Below are positions 23,999-35,743 of a stretch of DNA of 64,000 bases, one piece after another. The position numbers were made by a program, and so were the translations under genes. The first letter of the stretch is position 1; the number at the start of each line of letters is the position of its first letter. A model generated the notes under the pieces. It did no database searches, was not told the DNA's origin, and saw nothing but the letters and a program-made list of their open reading frames with translations. This stretch comes from Glycine soja. Lineage: Eukaryota > Streptophyta > Magnoliopsida > Fabales > Fabaceae. The DNA lies in assembly GCF_004193775.1 (NCBI RefSeq), contig NC_041004.1, positions 4,549,309 through 4,613,308 of the forward strand, read 5' to 3'.

Positions 23999-24006
23999 TT
24001 TATATA
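23999..24006 (-). promoter_or_regulatory. TATA box of the lipid transfer pseudogene
   Basis: TATATAAA on the minus strand, about 112 bases upstream of the pseudogene ATG. The promoter core therefore seems to have outlasted the coding sequence. Confidence 0.6.
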
Positions 24007-24109
24007 GAGGTGGAAGTGAATGTGAATAATTTTCTCTATTTAATCACTTCAATATTAATGGAAACAAAGAAAAACACTTATTTTCACTCTTTTCCTCAAT
24101 GATTTAATG

Positions 24110-27100
24110 ATGTGGGGGAGCGAATGTGGATGTGGTAAACATACTTCAATCTACAATTACATCTAATTACAATTATGGAAATAATAAAAACCTCTTTTTC
24201 ATTCTTTTTTTTTTTTCTGTGTTTCTGTTGTGTGTTACGTGGTGTGACATAAAAAGTGATAAAACATATCGTGGGAGAGGATTGAAACTCAAGTCTTAGG
24301 TTTTGTTTGTGTCAAAAGCGAGTTAAAATGAGTTGAGTTGTGTATTGCAGTTAAATCTTTTAATTAATCACACAACTTAACTGGAGTTTTTTTTTAAAAA
24401 AAAATAAATAATAAAAAAAAAAGCTTAGAATGAATAATTTCCCTTGTGTGGTGGAGAAAATTTGTTCAGTGAAGCGTAATTTTTTTATCTTTCTTAAAAT
24501 ACTTCTCATAAGATCGATATTTATATTTTTATAAGTAAAAATTGACAATCTTTTTTATCCTCAACCCTAATAAAGAAAATAATAAAAGGCAAAAGAGAGA
24601 GAGGGGAAAAATAAAGAAAAATAGTAGAAATATAAAGAAAAGTTAGAGAGATCCAGATAGAGAGACTATAGATCGAGGAAATGTAGAGGATTCATGTCCC
24701 TCTAACAAAGCAAGCTAGTGATTTTATTTTTTCAAAAAAATTTCTTATACTTTTCTTAATCCAAATTATTTAAAATTTTATTGTATATATATTTTATTTT
24801 TTTACATTTTTACACAGGTGCAGTAAATTTTCAAATATTTCCAATTAATTTTTTAATTTTAAAATAAAAACACTTAAAATATGTGAATTTTGAGAAATAA
24901 TATTTTATGTTATAAAAATAGTGTGCTGTATATTTTCAACCTGAAGTGATACAAACTACAAAGTCCTGTGTTGTGACTGGCATAAGTTAGTTGGTAGTTG
25001 GGTTCCATTTAATGCTGCAAACCAAATGCTTCATCTTTTTTCACCTGGTTTAATATCATACATTTGATGTATACGTGCATTTTAATTTGAGGGCCTCATG
25101 ATCAACATGCTAGGGAAGGTACCACCATTTATGATTAATTCGATTAAAGTTAGATGACAAAGACTAAGAGAAATTAACAAAACCACACAATTTGCTGCAT
25201 TCTTTGATTTCTTTCCGTACTAAACTATTTATGCACCGACTATCATTGATTGAGCGTCTTCGGGTGTAGACGTAGTATCAAATTCCCAGTTATATTGTTG
25301 GTTTAACTTTCAACCTTTTCTGCTTTCTTTTGTGTGTTTTTTTTCGATTTTCTTTCCTACCTCCATTCATTGCTTAATTTCCACGGAGAAAGAAGAGGTA
25401 ATCAATTTCTAACTTTCTCATTTGGGGCAGGATATTTTAAAATTAATGTTTTTTTATCTGTAACCGTAAGAATTAAAGATAAATATTAAAGATTTATATT
25501 TTATAATAATTCACTTATTGTATTTAATTAAGTGAGTTTGACGTTGTAATCGTTTTTTTTTGGAAATGTTGAAATTAACTTATATGTTTTCATATTTTTG
25601 TTACTCTTGTTAGGTAAAATTTGATTAAGTTATAAAAATTAAATTTGTACGTGTAATTGGAAAACATGGGAGAACAATAAATCAAACTATCAGTTGATAC
25701 GATTGTCAAAAAAAATTATGCAAAGACAGTTGTTAATATCAAATCAATACATTTAAGAATATCTTTGTACATATAAAAATCATATTAATATTTTAAATCT
25801 ATAAATAAAATACTTAATTGTCAATTTTTGAGAAATTAAAATACAATCATTTAATTTCTTAAAATACTAACACGCTTATCATCGAAATGAATAAAAGTTT
25901 AACAAGTGTCATGTATATTCAATCTTTATCTTTTATAAATTAATGTCATTTATTTTATTGCATATTTCTAAATGTTTGATTTTTTTAATCTTTATTTCTT
26001 CTAAAAATTTTATTTTTTTCTATTTTTATTTCTTATTATTATCGAAATCATTTACAAACTAATTATTGAATTGAAAATACTTTTACCAAAATTTCCCTAA
26101 TTATTAATTATTACTAATCCTATGAACTACTTCACTATTGTAACAAAAATAGATATGCTTATCGAAATTATAATCATAATTTACATTAAATATTAGACAG
26201 TTTTTTTATTAAGTTTAAAACTACGAACTTATTTATTTATCAAAAAGAATTTATAATTGAAAAGAGATTCTTGTTTAATAAAAAAAATTCATTAAAAGTA
26301 TTTTCTTTTCGAAAAATAATATAATTTTCACGATTAATAATTTCTCACTCCAGTCGACATAGTAAAATGAAGGTAATAACTAAACTGATTGTGGAAAATT
26401 CAGTCAATAGGCTATCCACTCAAATAATTTAATTTGTATATGTAATTGAAACATATCATTCGCAAGTATCTTTGAGGTGGTTAATAATGCTATCCTGTCA
26501 ACTAATTGTTCTTAAGGTATGTCTTTTTCTTTGCCAATGACTTTTAGATCTCTAAAAATTGCAGTAGTTTTCGTATTAGTTTATTTATAATATGTGATAG
26601 CGAAATTTTTGGATTCGATCGGTTTGAAAAGACTTTATTATTGTAGATGTTGATAATCTTGTTGAATTCATTTTGATATAAGCTTAAAATTTAAGGTATT
26701 TGATAAATGATTGAATTCTATTGTATGTTCTTAATAAAAATTTGTTTGTTTTAAGCCTCTTGCTATATTAAAATTTTGATTTTGAGTTCATGTGTTAGTT
26801 GAGAATGTGTCATCATCATAACTCAATTAATGATAAAAAATTAAAATAAAAGTTTTTATATATTTGAGGACTCCAAACAAGATAAAAGTTTATTGGAACT
26901 CAAAATAACCATAAACGTATTTAAGTCTTTGATATGGACCATATTATAAATATCAGCAATATCAATAGAAAGAAAAAAATTATCATGTATCAATTTAGTG
27001 TAGTTTAAAATAGAATAGCTTAGTCTGTGTTCCTAGCAAAGAATCCTTAACACTTTAATGTTGTCGTAGTTGTCATCATTCAATGTCACTATACTCTTTT

Positions 27101-29635
27101 TTATATATTTATATATTCTTTTAAACTATTTTTTTTTGCTAGCTCATTCTTTTATATATTTATATATACTACTATTTTATATATATATATATACTATATA
27201 GATTAAATTATAAAAAATATTTTTAATAATAAAAAATCACTTCAAATAAATTATGATATCATTAATATAAAGAATAAGAGAAATTAAAAATAATTTTTCA
27301 AAAATTTGAACCACTAATAAAAACAAATTATTATTTTTGAAGGAATAAAAAAATAATTATCAAATCTTAAAGAGTATATTTAAACCAAAAAAATACTAAA
27401 ATGTATAACAAAAGAATAAAGCAAGCAAACAAACCAATGCATTAAGGGTGTGTTCCTTTACTGAAAAAGAGTATAAATGAAAGAAAAATTAACAATAAAA
27501 TAATATGGGACTTATGTACCTTAAAAAAAGCCTAAGCGACTAGTAGCCAGTGGCAGAGTAGTAATGAGCAAGGTAAAACAAACACCTGGAGTCAACACCT
27601 CAGGGGTAGCAAAAAAACTGAAAAGACAAAAAAACCAAAAAAAAGTAACACGTATTTAACTAAGTGTGGGCAGAAGTGTAATTTTGTTGAATTATTCATT
27701 TATATAATTTTATATAGATAAAAAACAATTATAATTAAAGTAAAGGATTTTTTTAATCCAAAAATATTTATTATATCAGAAATTTAATGTGAGACTAAAA
27801 CATGCTTTTATACATATATTATTGACCTAAGGATAAAGTAATTAAAATTCATATTTTAAATTTAGTTACATAAAAAAATATTATTAGTTTTTACTTTTTA
27901 TAAAACAAAAAAGATCTCATATATTGATAAAAAGTTTATATATGTTGGAAAAGAAACCCTACTAAATAGCTACCTCATTTAAAGTATATTATTACTCTTA
28001 AAAATAATTTTAGTCTTCACTCATGTTGGATGGGCCCTTCTTTCATACTCCCACATCTACAATTAAGTTTGTTTCTCCTCTATATAGAAATAAACATTAT
28101 TTGTACTATTACATCTCCACATGACATCAATGAACCAACACATTGCGACCACAACCTCCACATGACCTAACCACAACGACACCTCTGCAACCACTAGTAG
28201 CTTGGTAAAAAGCTAGGAATAATTAAGTAAAAACCAAAAATTACAATTAAAAGAAGTTAATAGACTTTGAAAAAGACAAAGCTGGAGAAGAATTTCATAA
28301 TGATAAAGTTGAAACAAAAAAGAATGAGCTAGTGAAGACAAATCTTAAGATCAGAACATCTTGAAGACAATGAGTACTTAGGGACTTGGGAAAATATGTA
28401 AAACTTTAAAATTTTAGCTAAGCTTGACTCAATGGATTAAAATGGATAAAAACATAAATTGTTTTTTAAAAAAAAGATAAACTTAAAGAAAAAAGCTTTT
28501 TGATTAAAAATATTGCTCTAAACCAGAATTGCCTAAGGAATCGTTTCCCCTGATGGTAGGAATTGGTTCCAATGTGAAAGAATCTAGTAACAATTTAAAG
28601 AATCAAATTTTGAGCATAGTTTTCTCACAAGGAATTAATCGATTTCTTCAATCGAAGAATTGATTCTCACACGAAGGAAATGATCCCCCCCTTCATGGAA
28701 TTGATTCACAATAGCTAAATTAGATTTGCTAGAGAAAAAAAAAACTTGATTTTAAGTTAAACTAATATATTTATACTATCAAATCATATAATTAAGGATT
28801 TTAAAATTAATTATTTTGTGTCGTAAATCCCTATATAAAGAAATCCTTTCATTAAACAAAATAGATAGAAGTGACTAAAAAGATGTGGGAGGTGCTTGGT
28901 TAGGATTGTGAAATATTTTAAGGTTAAATTGTAATTTTAATCTTTCTATTTTTATGAAAAATTTAAATGAAATAAAAAAAATATTTTAATTAAAATTGAA
29001 CTATTCATCCTTTATTCATATACAAAGCAATAAACAATAAATCACTAAGTAACTTACTTTTTTTAATTAATTAAATTAACATTATTTTTTATATATCATT
29101 AGTTAAGAATTATTCATTTTTCAAATTATCAAAATTTATAAATTAAAAACATTTAATATATAAATATTTTTAATTTTATTTTATATCATTTATATATTTT
29201 TATTTTAAATAGCTTACATATTTTTATTTTATAAATTTATAATTAAATTTCATAAATTAATATGTAAATTATTTACATACAATTTTTTGTAAATAATTTA
29301 CATATTAATTTATGAAATTTGATTATAAATTGGTAAAATAAAAAATATAAACTATTAAAAATATTTATATATTAACTATTGATACTTAGAAAATAATATT
29401 AATTGATTAACTAATTAATTGATTAACTAAACAAAACAATTGTGTTAGTAATTTATTATCTTGTTTATAAATAAAAGATTACGAGTTTAATTTTTATTAT
29501 AATATTTTTTTTTATTTTTCATGTATTTAATTCTTATTTACATAAATGAGATATCAACGGCTACATAACATTGATGTCAACACCAAAAGGTATTTGGCTC
29601 TTTTTTATCTTTTCCCTGTTATAAGCTGTTTTGAT
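24110..29635. other. Long AT-rich intergenic region
   Basis: About 5.5 kb with no supportable gene. It contains degenerate repeats of a GGAATTGATTC-like motif at about 28545-28705 and a strong inverted repeat at 29231-29334. The rest is AT-rich, probably decayed transposon and promoter-distal sequence, but I could not assign it to families. Confidence 0.5.
29231..29334. repeat. Near-perfect inverted repeat (hairpin)
   Basis: Arms of 47 bases (29231-29277 and 29288-29334) are separated by a 10-base loop. The 33 bases nearest the loop pair perfectly; the outer 14 have about three mismatches. Weaker inverted similarity extends further out on both sides (to about 29150 and 29390), as expected for an AT-rich MITE. 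Confidence 0.8.
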
Positions 29636-29639
29636 TTGT

Positions 29640-29975
29640 ATTTTTATTTTTTTTTTCATTTTCTGAAAATTGTTTTCATTTTTAAAAGATTAGAATTTTA
29701 CAAATATGTTTGATTTGACTTCTTGTTTTCTATTTACAAGAAATAAAAATATTGAAAATGCGTTTTCAAAAGAAAATGTATTTTTATATTTACTTAAAAT
29801 TATATTCCTGATCACCGTGTGTTTTTATTTTACTCAAAATGAAATTTTATTGTTTCTAATTTTTTGTTCGTTTAAAAAAATATTTTAAAATATCTAACTA
29901 AACGTGTTTCCATTATCATTTTTTATTTCTAATAAAAATGAAAACAAAAAACAATCAAATCAAATACCCCTTAAT
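29640..29975 (+). repeat. Dispersed repeat family B, copy 2
   Basis: Same family and orientation as the copy at about 1730-2110, ending CAAATACCCCTTA. It ends about 20 bases before an unidentified coding-like fragment. Confidence 0.6.
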
Positions 29976-29995
29976 TTTTCTCATAGTGCAACACC

Positions 29996-30217
29996 AAGGG
30001 CAGTGTTGCTTTGAGCAACAGAGTCGTGCATCCTTCAAGCATGCTCGTGATTATTACCGTGAGAGATAGCAAAAAACCTTATCATAAGCCTGATCGTGTT
30101 AGTTAGCACGAGTTTGCTTCCCTAAACAAGGAAGTGCTTCAATTATTCAGGGGTATTCTTGGAATTCAAAGCATAGAAGATGTGCCAGAAGCTTCGATCA
30201 TCAGGCATGGCTCCTAA
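29996..30217 (+). pseudogene. Unidentified coding-like fragment with one in-frame stop
   Basis: One frame reads about 73 codons with codon and residue composition unlike the AT-rich surroundings. Blocks include NRVVHPSSMLVIITVRDSKK and, after a TAG, HEFASLNKEVLQLFRGILGI and EDVPEASIIRHGS before TAA. I do not recognise the family. It may be a fragment of a host gene carried or left by a transposon. It has no start, promoter or splice evidence. Confidence 0.35.
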
Positions 30218-30291
30218 GTGATAAAAGAAAGATGATAATTTGGAGCAATTTTTCTAGAGTAAACCACTATTATAGTGTTAATTTAAAAGTG

Positions 30292-30347
<56 letters not shown>

Positions 30348-32115
30348 GTAATATTTGAAACTAGTGAAATTTCAAATAAATTATTGAAGGTACAATTTGT
30401 GCATTTATATAAAAAAGGACGTATGACTTAATTGAAAAAAAGACTTATAAACCTGAGCGTATAATTATTTTCCAACTATTAAATTTATCCATTCTTTGTA
30501 TATCATAATTGTCAATTATTGAAAACATTCCGTCCACTCTCAAAACAAGTTACATCTAAAATTATTATTTGTATATATGCTGTTAAACTTTAATATTAGT
30601 AGTATGATCTTATTGAAAAATGTTGATGATATATTCGCAATCACAATTTGTTGAACATAATAATTTTTATTATTGAATAAAATTTATTAAAAATCATAAA
30701 ATTCATGTGTGTGAAGTCATTTTAAGTTTTTACTTGAAATGAAGGATACAGTATAAATAAGCTAAATATAATTTCTTCTAAACACGCCTTGAATCTGAAG
30801 TATTGATAAAATTGATTCACACAAGTCGATCGATTCATCACTACTGCTTTCTAGTTTTCACATCGGTTTCTGAGTGATAATTTGGATGGTTGGTTAACAG
30901 ATGTATGGTGCGATTCAAGTTTCAAAAACTTCATTAATTAGTTAGTTCTGAACAATTAAATGCTGATAAATGCTATCGTCTGATATTGAATACCAGCAAC
31001 ATACTTGATAAATTGTTAATTAATTTTTTATATAATGCTTGATCACTCATTACATAGTCACACACATATAATGGCCAGTGTATATGACGCTAGTATATTT
31101 AATGGCCAGCGTATATATAAAGACCAATGTGTATAAAGGCCGAAGTATATTTATATATGAAGACCAATATTATACTATCAAACAAAATCCCATTTTAATG
31201 CCCCTTTATAATATTTTTTGTATGACGTAAGTCTCAAATTAATCTCCACTTTAATGTCCATTTATTTGGTTCCAAGAAATGTACACTTTGTAATAATATT
31301 GCACTTAGAACATCAGATCAGCTTTCAAGATTTAATAAAGAACTAAAGGTCAATGTATTTATTATTATTTAATACTCTCCCTTTCTTTTTAATTGAAACT
31401 TTTTTTATAAAAAAAAATCTATTTATATGCTATTTTAAAGTTTAAAATAATATTAATTATTATTTATCATTTATATCCTTACTTATCTTACTGAATTTTT
31501 ATTTTTAGTTTGTTATATTCACTTTTTAACTTGAAGGCTATTGCATCATTGTATGGCTTATACAAAGTTGTATGTTTAAGCTTTAATATTTTTTTTTTGT
31601 TGCCCACTAGTTGTAGGCTAAATTTTGTTGCTACCGACCACCCTATTTATAGTATTTGATATTTTTTATTATAAATTCAGCTTAAATAATTGTTTTGTCT
31701 CGATAATGTAGAGTTATTTTCATTTCGATTATCTTACTTTTTATTATTTTTGTTTTGGTCTTCTAAAGCTTTTCAGTCCTATAATTCTCTCATTTTTTTT
31801 TTTTAAAAATCCAGTCCCTTATCTCTTAAGTTGGACCTCCCTCAGATGTAATTGACATGAATCTAACGTCATGAATTATAATGAAAAAAAATGAAAACAC
31901 ATGAAAATTAAAATGCTCCTGTATTACAGAAACTAAAAAATTATTTAAATAAATAAATTATTATTAATGTTGTTAATTACTAAAAATTACACGTCAGCCA
32001 CTCAACCTTAAACATGAAAACCCCAAATTATGGGGATATGCCTAACACTCTATACTTACGTGGAGGATAAGGTGCAACTCTTTCCCTCATTTTCATTAAA
32101 TTGTGCTATCCCTTA
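30218..32115. other. Intergenic region upstream of the expansin gene
   Basis: AT-rich, with a 50-base (TA)n microsatellite at 30293-30343. Degenerate repeats of a GGCCAGTGTATA-type motif lie at about 31065-31175. No gene was seen. The last few hundred bases are presumably the promoter of the expansin gene. Confidence 0.5.
30293..30343 (+). repeat. (TA)n microsatellite
   Basis: About 24 TA units downstream of the coding-like fragment. Confidence 0.95.
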
Positions 32116-32120
32116 ACACT

Positions 32121-32130
32121 CTATATAAAC
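32121..32130 (+). promoter_or_regulatory. TATA box of the expansin gene
   Basis: CTATATAAAC lies about 65 bases upstream of the ATG at 32195. The leader between them is short and pyrimidine-rich (CTTTTCTCTTCTTACTC), as is usual for plant 5' leaders. Confidence 0.75.
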
Positions 32131-32194
32131 CTTTTCTCTTCTTACTCAAATAGTAGCAACCCTTGATCCCAACTTTTAAGTTATTACTATTATT

Positions 32195-32397
32195 ATGAAC
32201 ACTATTGTGTTAACAATGCTGCCATTTTTTCTCTTCCTGTTAGTTTGGCTTCCTAGGGTTACCTGTGGCTGGACGGCTGCACATGCCACATTCTATGGTG
32301 GTGCAGATGCTTCAGGGACCATGGGTAACTCAATTCTCACTTTCTATGACTAATTCAAACCTTTATTTTGCTAACAAATTTTAAGCTCTCTCTGTCT

Positions 32398-32481
<84 letters not shown>

Positions 32482-33405
32482 TAACAAACATTTTATGTAC
32501 ATGTACTTTAACTCTAACAGGTCTACAAAACGCATTTTAACTCTTCTAAAGGGAAGAGGTGTACTTTAAAAGATAGTACACTCACAATTGTTGATTAATT
32601 ACACAAAATGGATGGTTGGAAATTATCTAAAATTAATTATAATCTCAAATAATCTTGATTTTTTTAATTAGTGGTTATTATTGTACTTTTTTTTTCTCTA
32701 ATTGCTCACTTTAGAAGACTCAAATCCCTATTAAACAAGAGTCACGATGAGGATACAAACTAAGAAACCATTAATACACTATTAATTAGTATTTCTATTA
32801 TTTTTTTTTTGCTGAATTTTAGTATTTCTAATTAACTACTTCCAAAAACATGTACTAAATAATATGTATGTTTATAATGTAATGACATTGCTTTTATCCA
32901 AATATCGAATATGAAATTGAGTATCTATTTTTCGAATAAGATTAAATTTTGTGTATTTTATATATTTACACAATTGAATCCTTGAATATTTAATATAATG
33001 TATAATGCTGATTTATTTTATTTTAAATCATATATTCAGGTTATATTTAGTCTAACTATTCTCTTAATTTAAAAATTATTTTTAAATAAAAAATGGCATG
33101 AGAGAAGAAGGAGAGAAGAGAGAGCTAGCCTACAACAATGAAGACCGAAGGGAAAGAGTGAGAGTAAGAGTGAGAGAACGCGAAGTGGGTAGAAAGAAAA
33201 GAAGCCAACCTTTTTTAAAATGTTATTTCACCTAACTTTTTTTTATAAAAAAAAGCTATTTGTTTGGTTTTAATTTTCTTCTGCTTAATTTGTTAAATAC
33301 TTCCAATTTTTATTTTTGTAATTTTTGTTTGAATCAACTTCTCTTTTGAAGATGGTAAACAAATATTAAGTCAAATAATACCTTAATTCTATTTTCATTA
33401 ATTTA

Positions 33406-33450
<45 letters not shown>

Positions 33451-35743
33451 TTATTTTCTTTATCTCTTCTTTTTTTTTCTCATGGCATCACTCATTACAC
33501 CTCTCACTTTCTCTCTCAACTTTTTATTGTATATTTTGATTAAATTAAAATATTTCAAAAGGTTAAAATCTTATAATAATTATATAATACTATTTATGTT
33601 TTAATGACCATTAATTAGTTTTATTTCCTGTTTTAATGTGTATTAATTATCATATTTTATTATCTATTTTAGTATAGTATTAATTAGCTTTTATTTCTAA
33701 TTAATTATAGCCTTTTTATAAAAGGAGATTCAATCGGCCATGAGTGAAATATCTCTCTATCAGAGCCTTCGTTTTCTGTATGAGTTCCTGTGTTAGTCTC
33801 ACAAAAGAAATCCTAATCACTTGTGAGTTCTTGAGAACTGTATAATTATACATGTCTCTGGCTATATAGATAGTAGTTAGTGAATAATTTGTTCATGACC
33901 CATGATCATATTTGGAGATTTTGAGCACTAGGGACAACACTTTTTTTCTTTAACTTTTTCTATTTTACCTTGTACACTAATTAACTACATGCATGTGATG
34001 TGAAAAGGGGGAGCATGCGGCTACGGGAACTTGTATCAGCAAGGGTATGGAACCAGTACAGCAGCATTAAGCGCTGCACTTTTCAACAATGGACAAACTT
34101 GTGGGGCGTGTTTCCAACTTGTTTGCTACAATTCCCCATTCTGCATTCGTGGTGCTGGCCCTATAACCATAACCGCCACAAACTTTTGTCCCCGTAATGG
34201 CTCCTTTTCTGCCAACGGTATTGGCTGGTGCAATCCCCCATTGATGCATTTTGATATGTCACAACCAGCTTTCACCAAGATCGCCCTTTATCGAGCTGGA
34301 GTCGTTCCTGTGCTCTTTAGAAGGTAATCATATCATCACTTAACTTAACTATACTATACTTGACTCATCAATATTAAGAGATCAGTCTAACTTGTTGATT
34401 TAACTTACGAGTTGTTATAAACTTCTTAATATATACTTATGTTTGATTCCTACATGTTAAATAACAAGAATACTCCAATCATCAATAATAAAGTTTTCAT
34501 AACATCAACATGCATGTTAAAGCAATTGTTTGGTTTAAGGAAATCTTTTCATTTTTCTAAAAAACATAAATTCAAATGATTATAGAGATGTCACTTTTGT
34601 GTAATTATAAAAAAAATAAAATTAGATATTGTTTTTGCTTTTTAAGAATGTAGTGTGTTTTTGGTTCTACTTAATAAAGGTTTTTTGTAATGACTACATA
34701 CATTTAAACATTTTAAAGATGTTTTCTTTTTTTATAAGCGATAAAACTTCATTAAATTAAACTTGAGGCACGTACAAGAGGGGTTCCAGACTCAAAAGAT
34801 GTTTTCTTATTTTTAATTTAATTTATGTTTTTAATAGTTTTATTTAATAAATATTAAAATTATTTTTGCTCGTCACTTTATACACAGACCTCTAGAATCA
34901 AGAAATAAAATAAAATTAAGGTGATGTTTTATTTTTGTTTTGGAAAAAATGTAGTAATTTTGATTTTTTATATGAATTTAATCTTCTACATGGTTAATCA
35001 AATAAAAATCTCTTTAATATGATTTTTAAAAGAATTATTACAAAAATTAATAATCTTATGATACATAAAAATCTATAATTAAACAATAGTCTAACTAAAA
35101 TAATTTATAATATCAATACAACATTCTAATTAAATTTTTTTATGCTTTTATTTTTATAATTATTTTACACACATATCTTATCTCTATCTCTATCTATGTC
35201 TTACGTCACATGATCATTTAATACATTTATGATTTTCACTCTCTTTCTTCTTTATATCTCATTTACTTTTTTAAGAATTATCCATTAGACTGTTTAGCAC
35301 CACGTGAAACTAAAAGCTAATAGTTATAACTTGCACATTTTTTTGTTGTTTTCTCTAATGAGTTTCCACAATGAAGTCAATGCACATACATGAAATAAAT
35401 CTTTTTGTTCTAACATGGTCAATGACCTTTTTGTTGTAGGGTGGTGTGTCTGAAGAGGGGAGGCATAAGGTTCACCATAAACGGCAACCCATACTTCAAC
35501 TTGGTGTTGGTGTACAACGTGGGAGGGTTAGGAGATGTGAAGGCAGTGTCAATAAAAGGGTCATCAACTGGGTGGCAACCAATGACCAGAAACTGGGGGC
35601 AAAATTGGCAGAGCAAGACATATTTCGTTGGCCAAAGCCTCTCCTTTATAGTCACAACCAGCGATGGTAGATCTGTGGTCAGTTCTAATGTGGTACCTGC
35701 TGGTTGGAAATTCGGACAAACCTTCCAAGGTGGTCAATTTTGA
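32195..35743 (+). CDS. Alpha-expansin
   Basis: Exons 32195-32324, 34008-34323 and 35440-35743 give 249 residues, a normal length for the family. Residues 1 to about 24 form a signal peptide. The double-psi beta-barrel domain has GACGYGN, paired cysteines, GWCNPP and the HFD motif (residues 124-126) whose Asp is essential in the family. The C-terminal cellulose-binding domain (CBM63) has [25 protein letters not shown] and the terminal [10 protein letters not shown]. Expansins loosen cell walls at acid pH without hydrolysis by disturbing cellulose-xyloglucan contacts; they act in the apoplast. Intron 1 (1683 bp) carries two large (AT)n tracts. The acceptor of intron 1 (GTGAAAAG) has a poor pyrimidine tract, but it restores the conserved frame exactly. 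Confidence 0.95.
32402..32480 (+). repeat. (CATA)n/(TA)n microsatellite in expansin intron 1
   Basis: A short CATA/TACA run grades into about 35 TA units, the longest microsatellite in the window. Confidence 0.95.
33412..33447 (+). repeat. (AT)n microsatellite in expansin intron 1
   Basis: About 18 AT units, the second such tract in the same intron. Confidence 0.95.

Noticed and set aside
31365..31530. Possible third Stowaway MITE (TACTCTCCCTTTC start)
   Set aside because: Only the left end looks right. No matching right end or second TA site could be placed.
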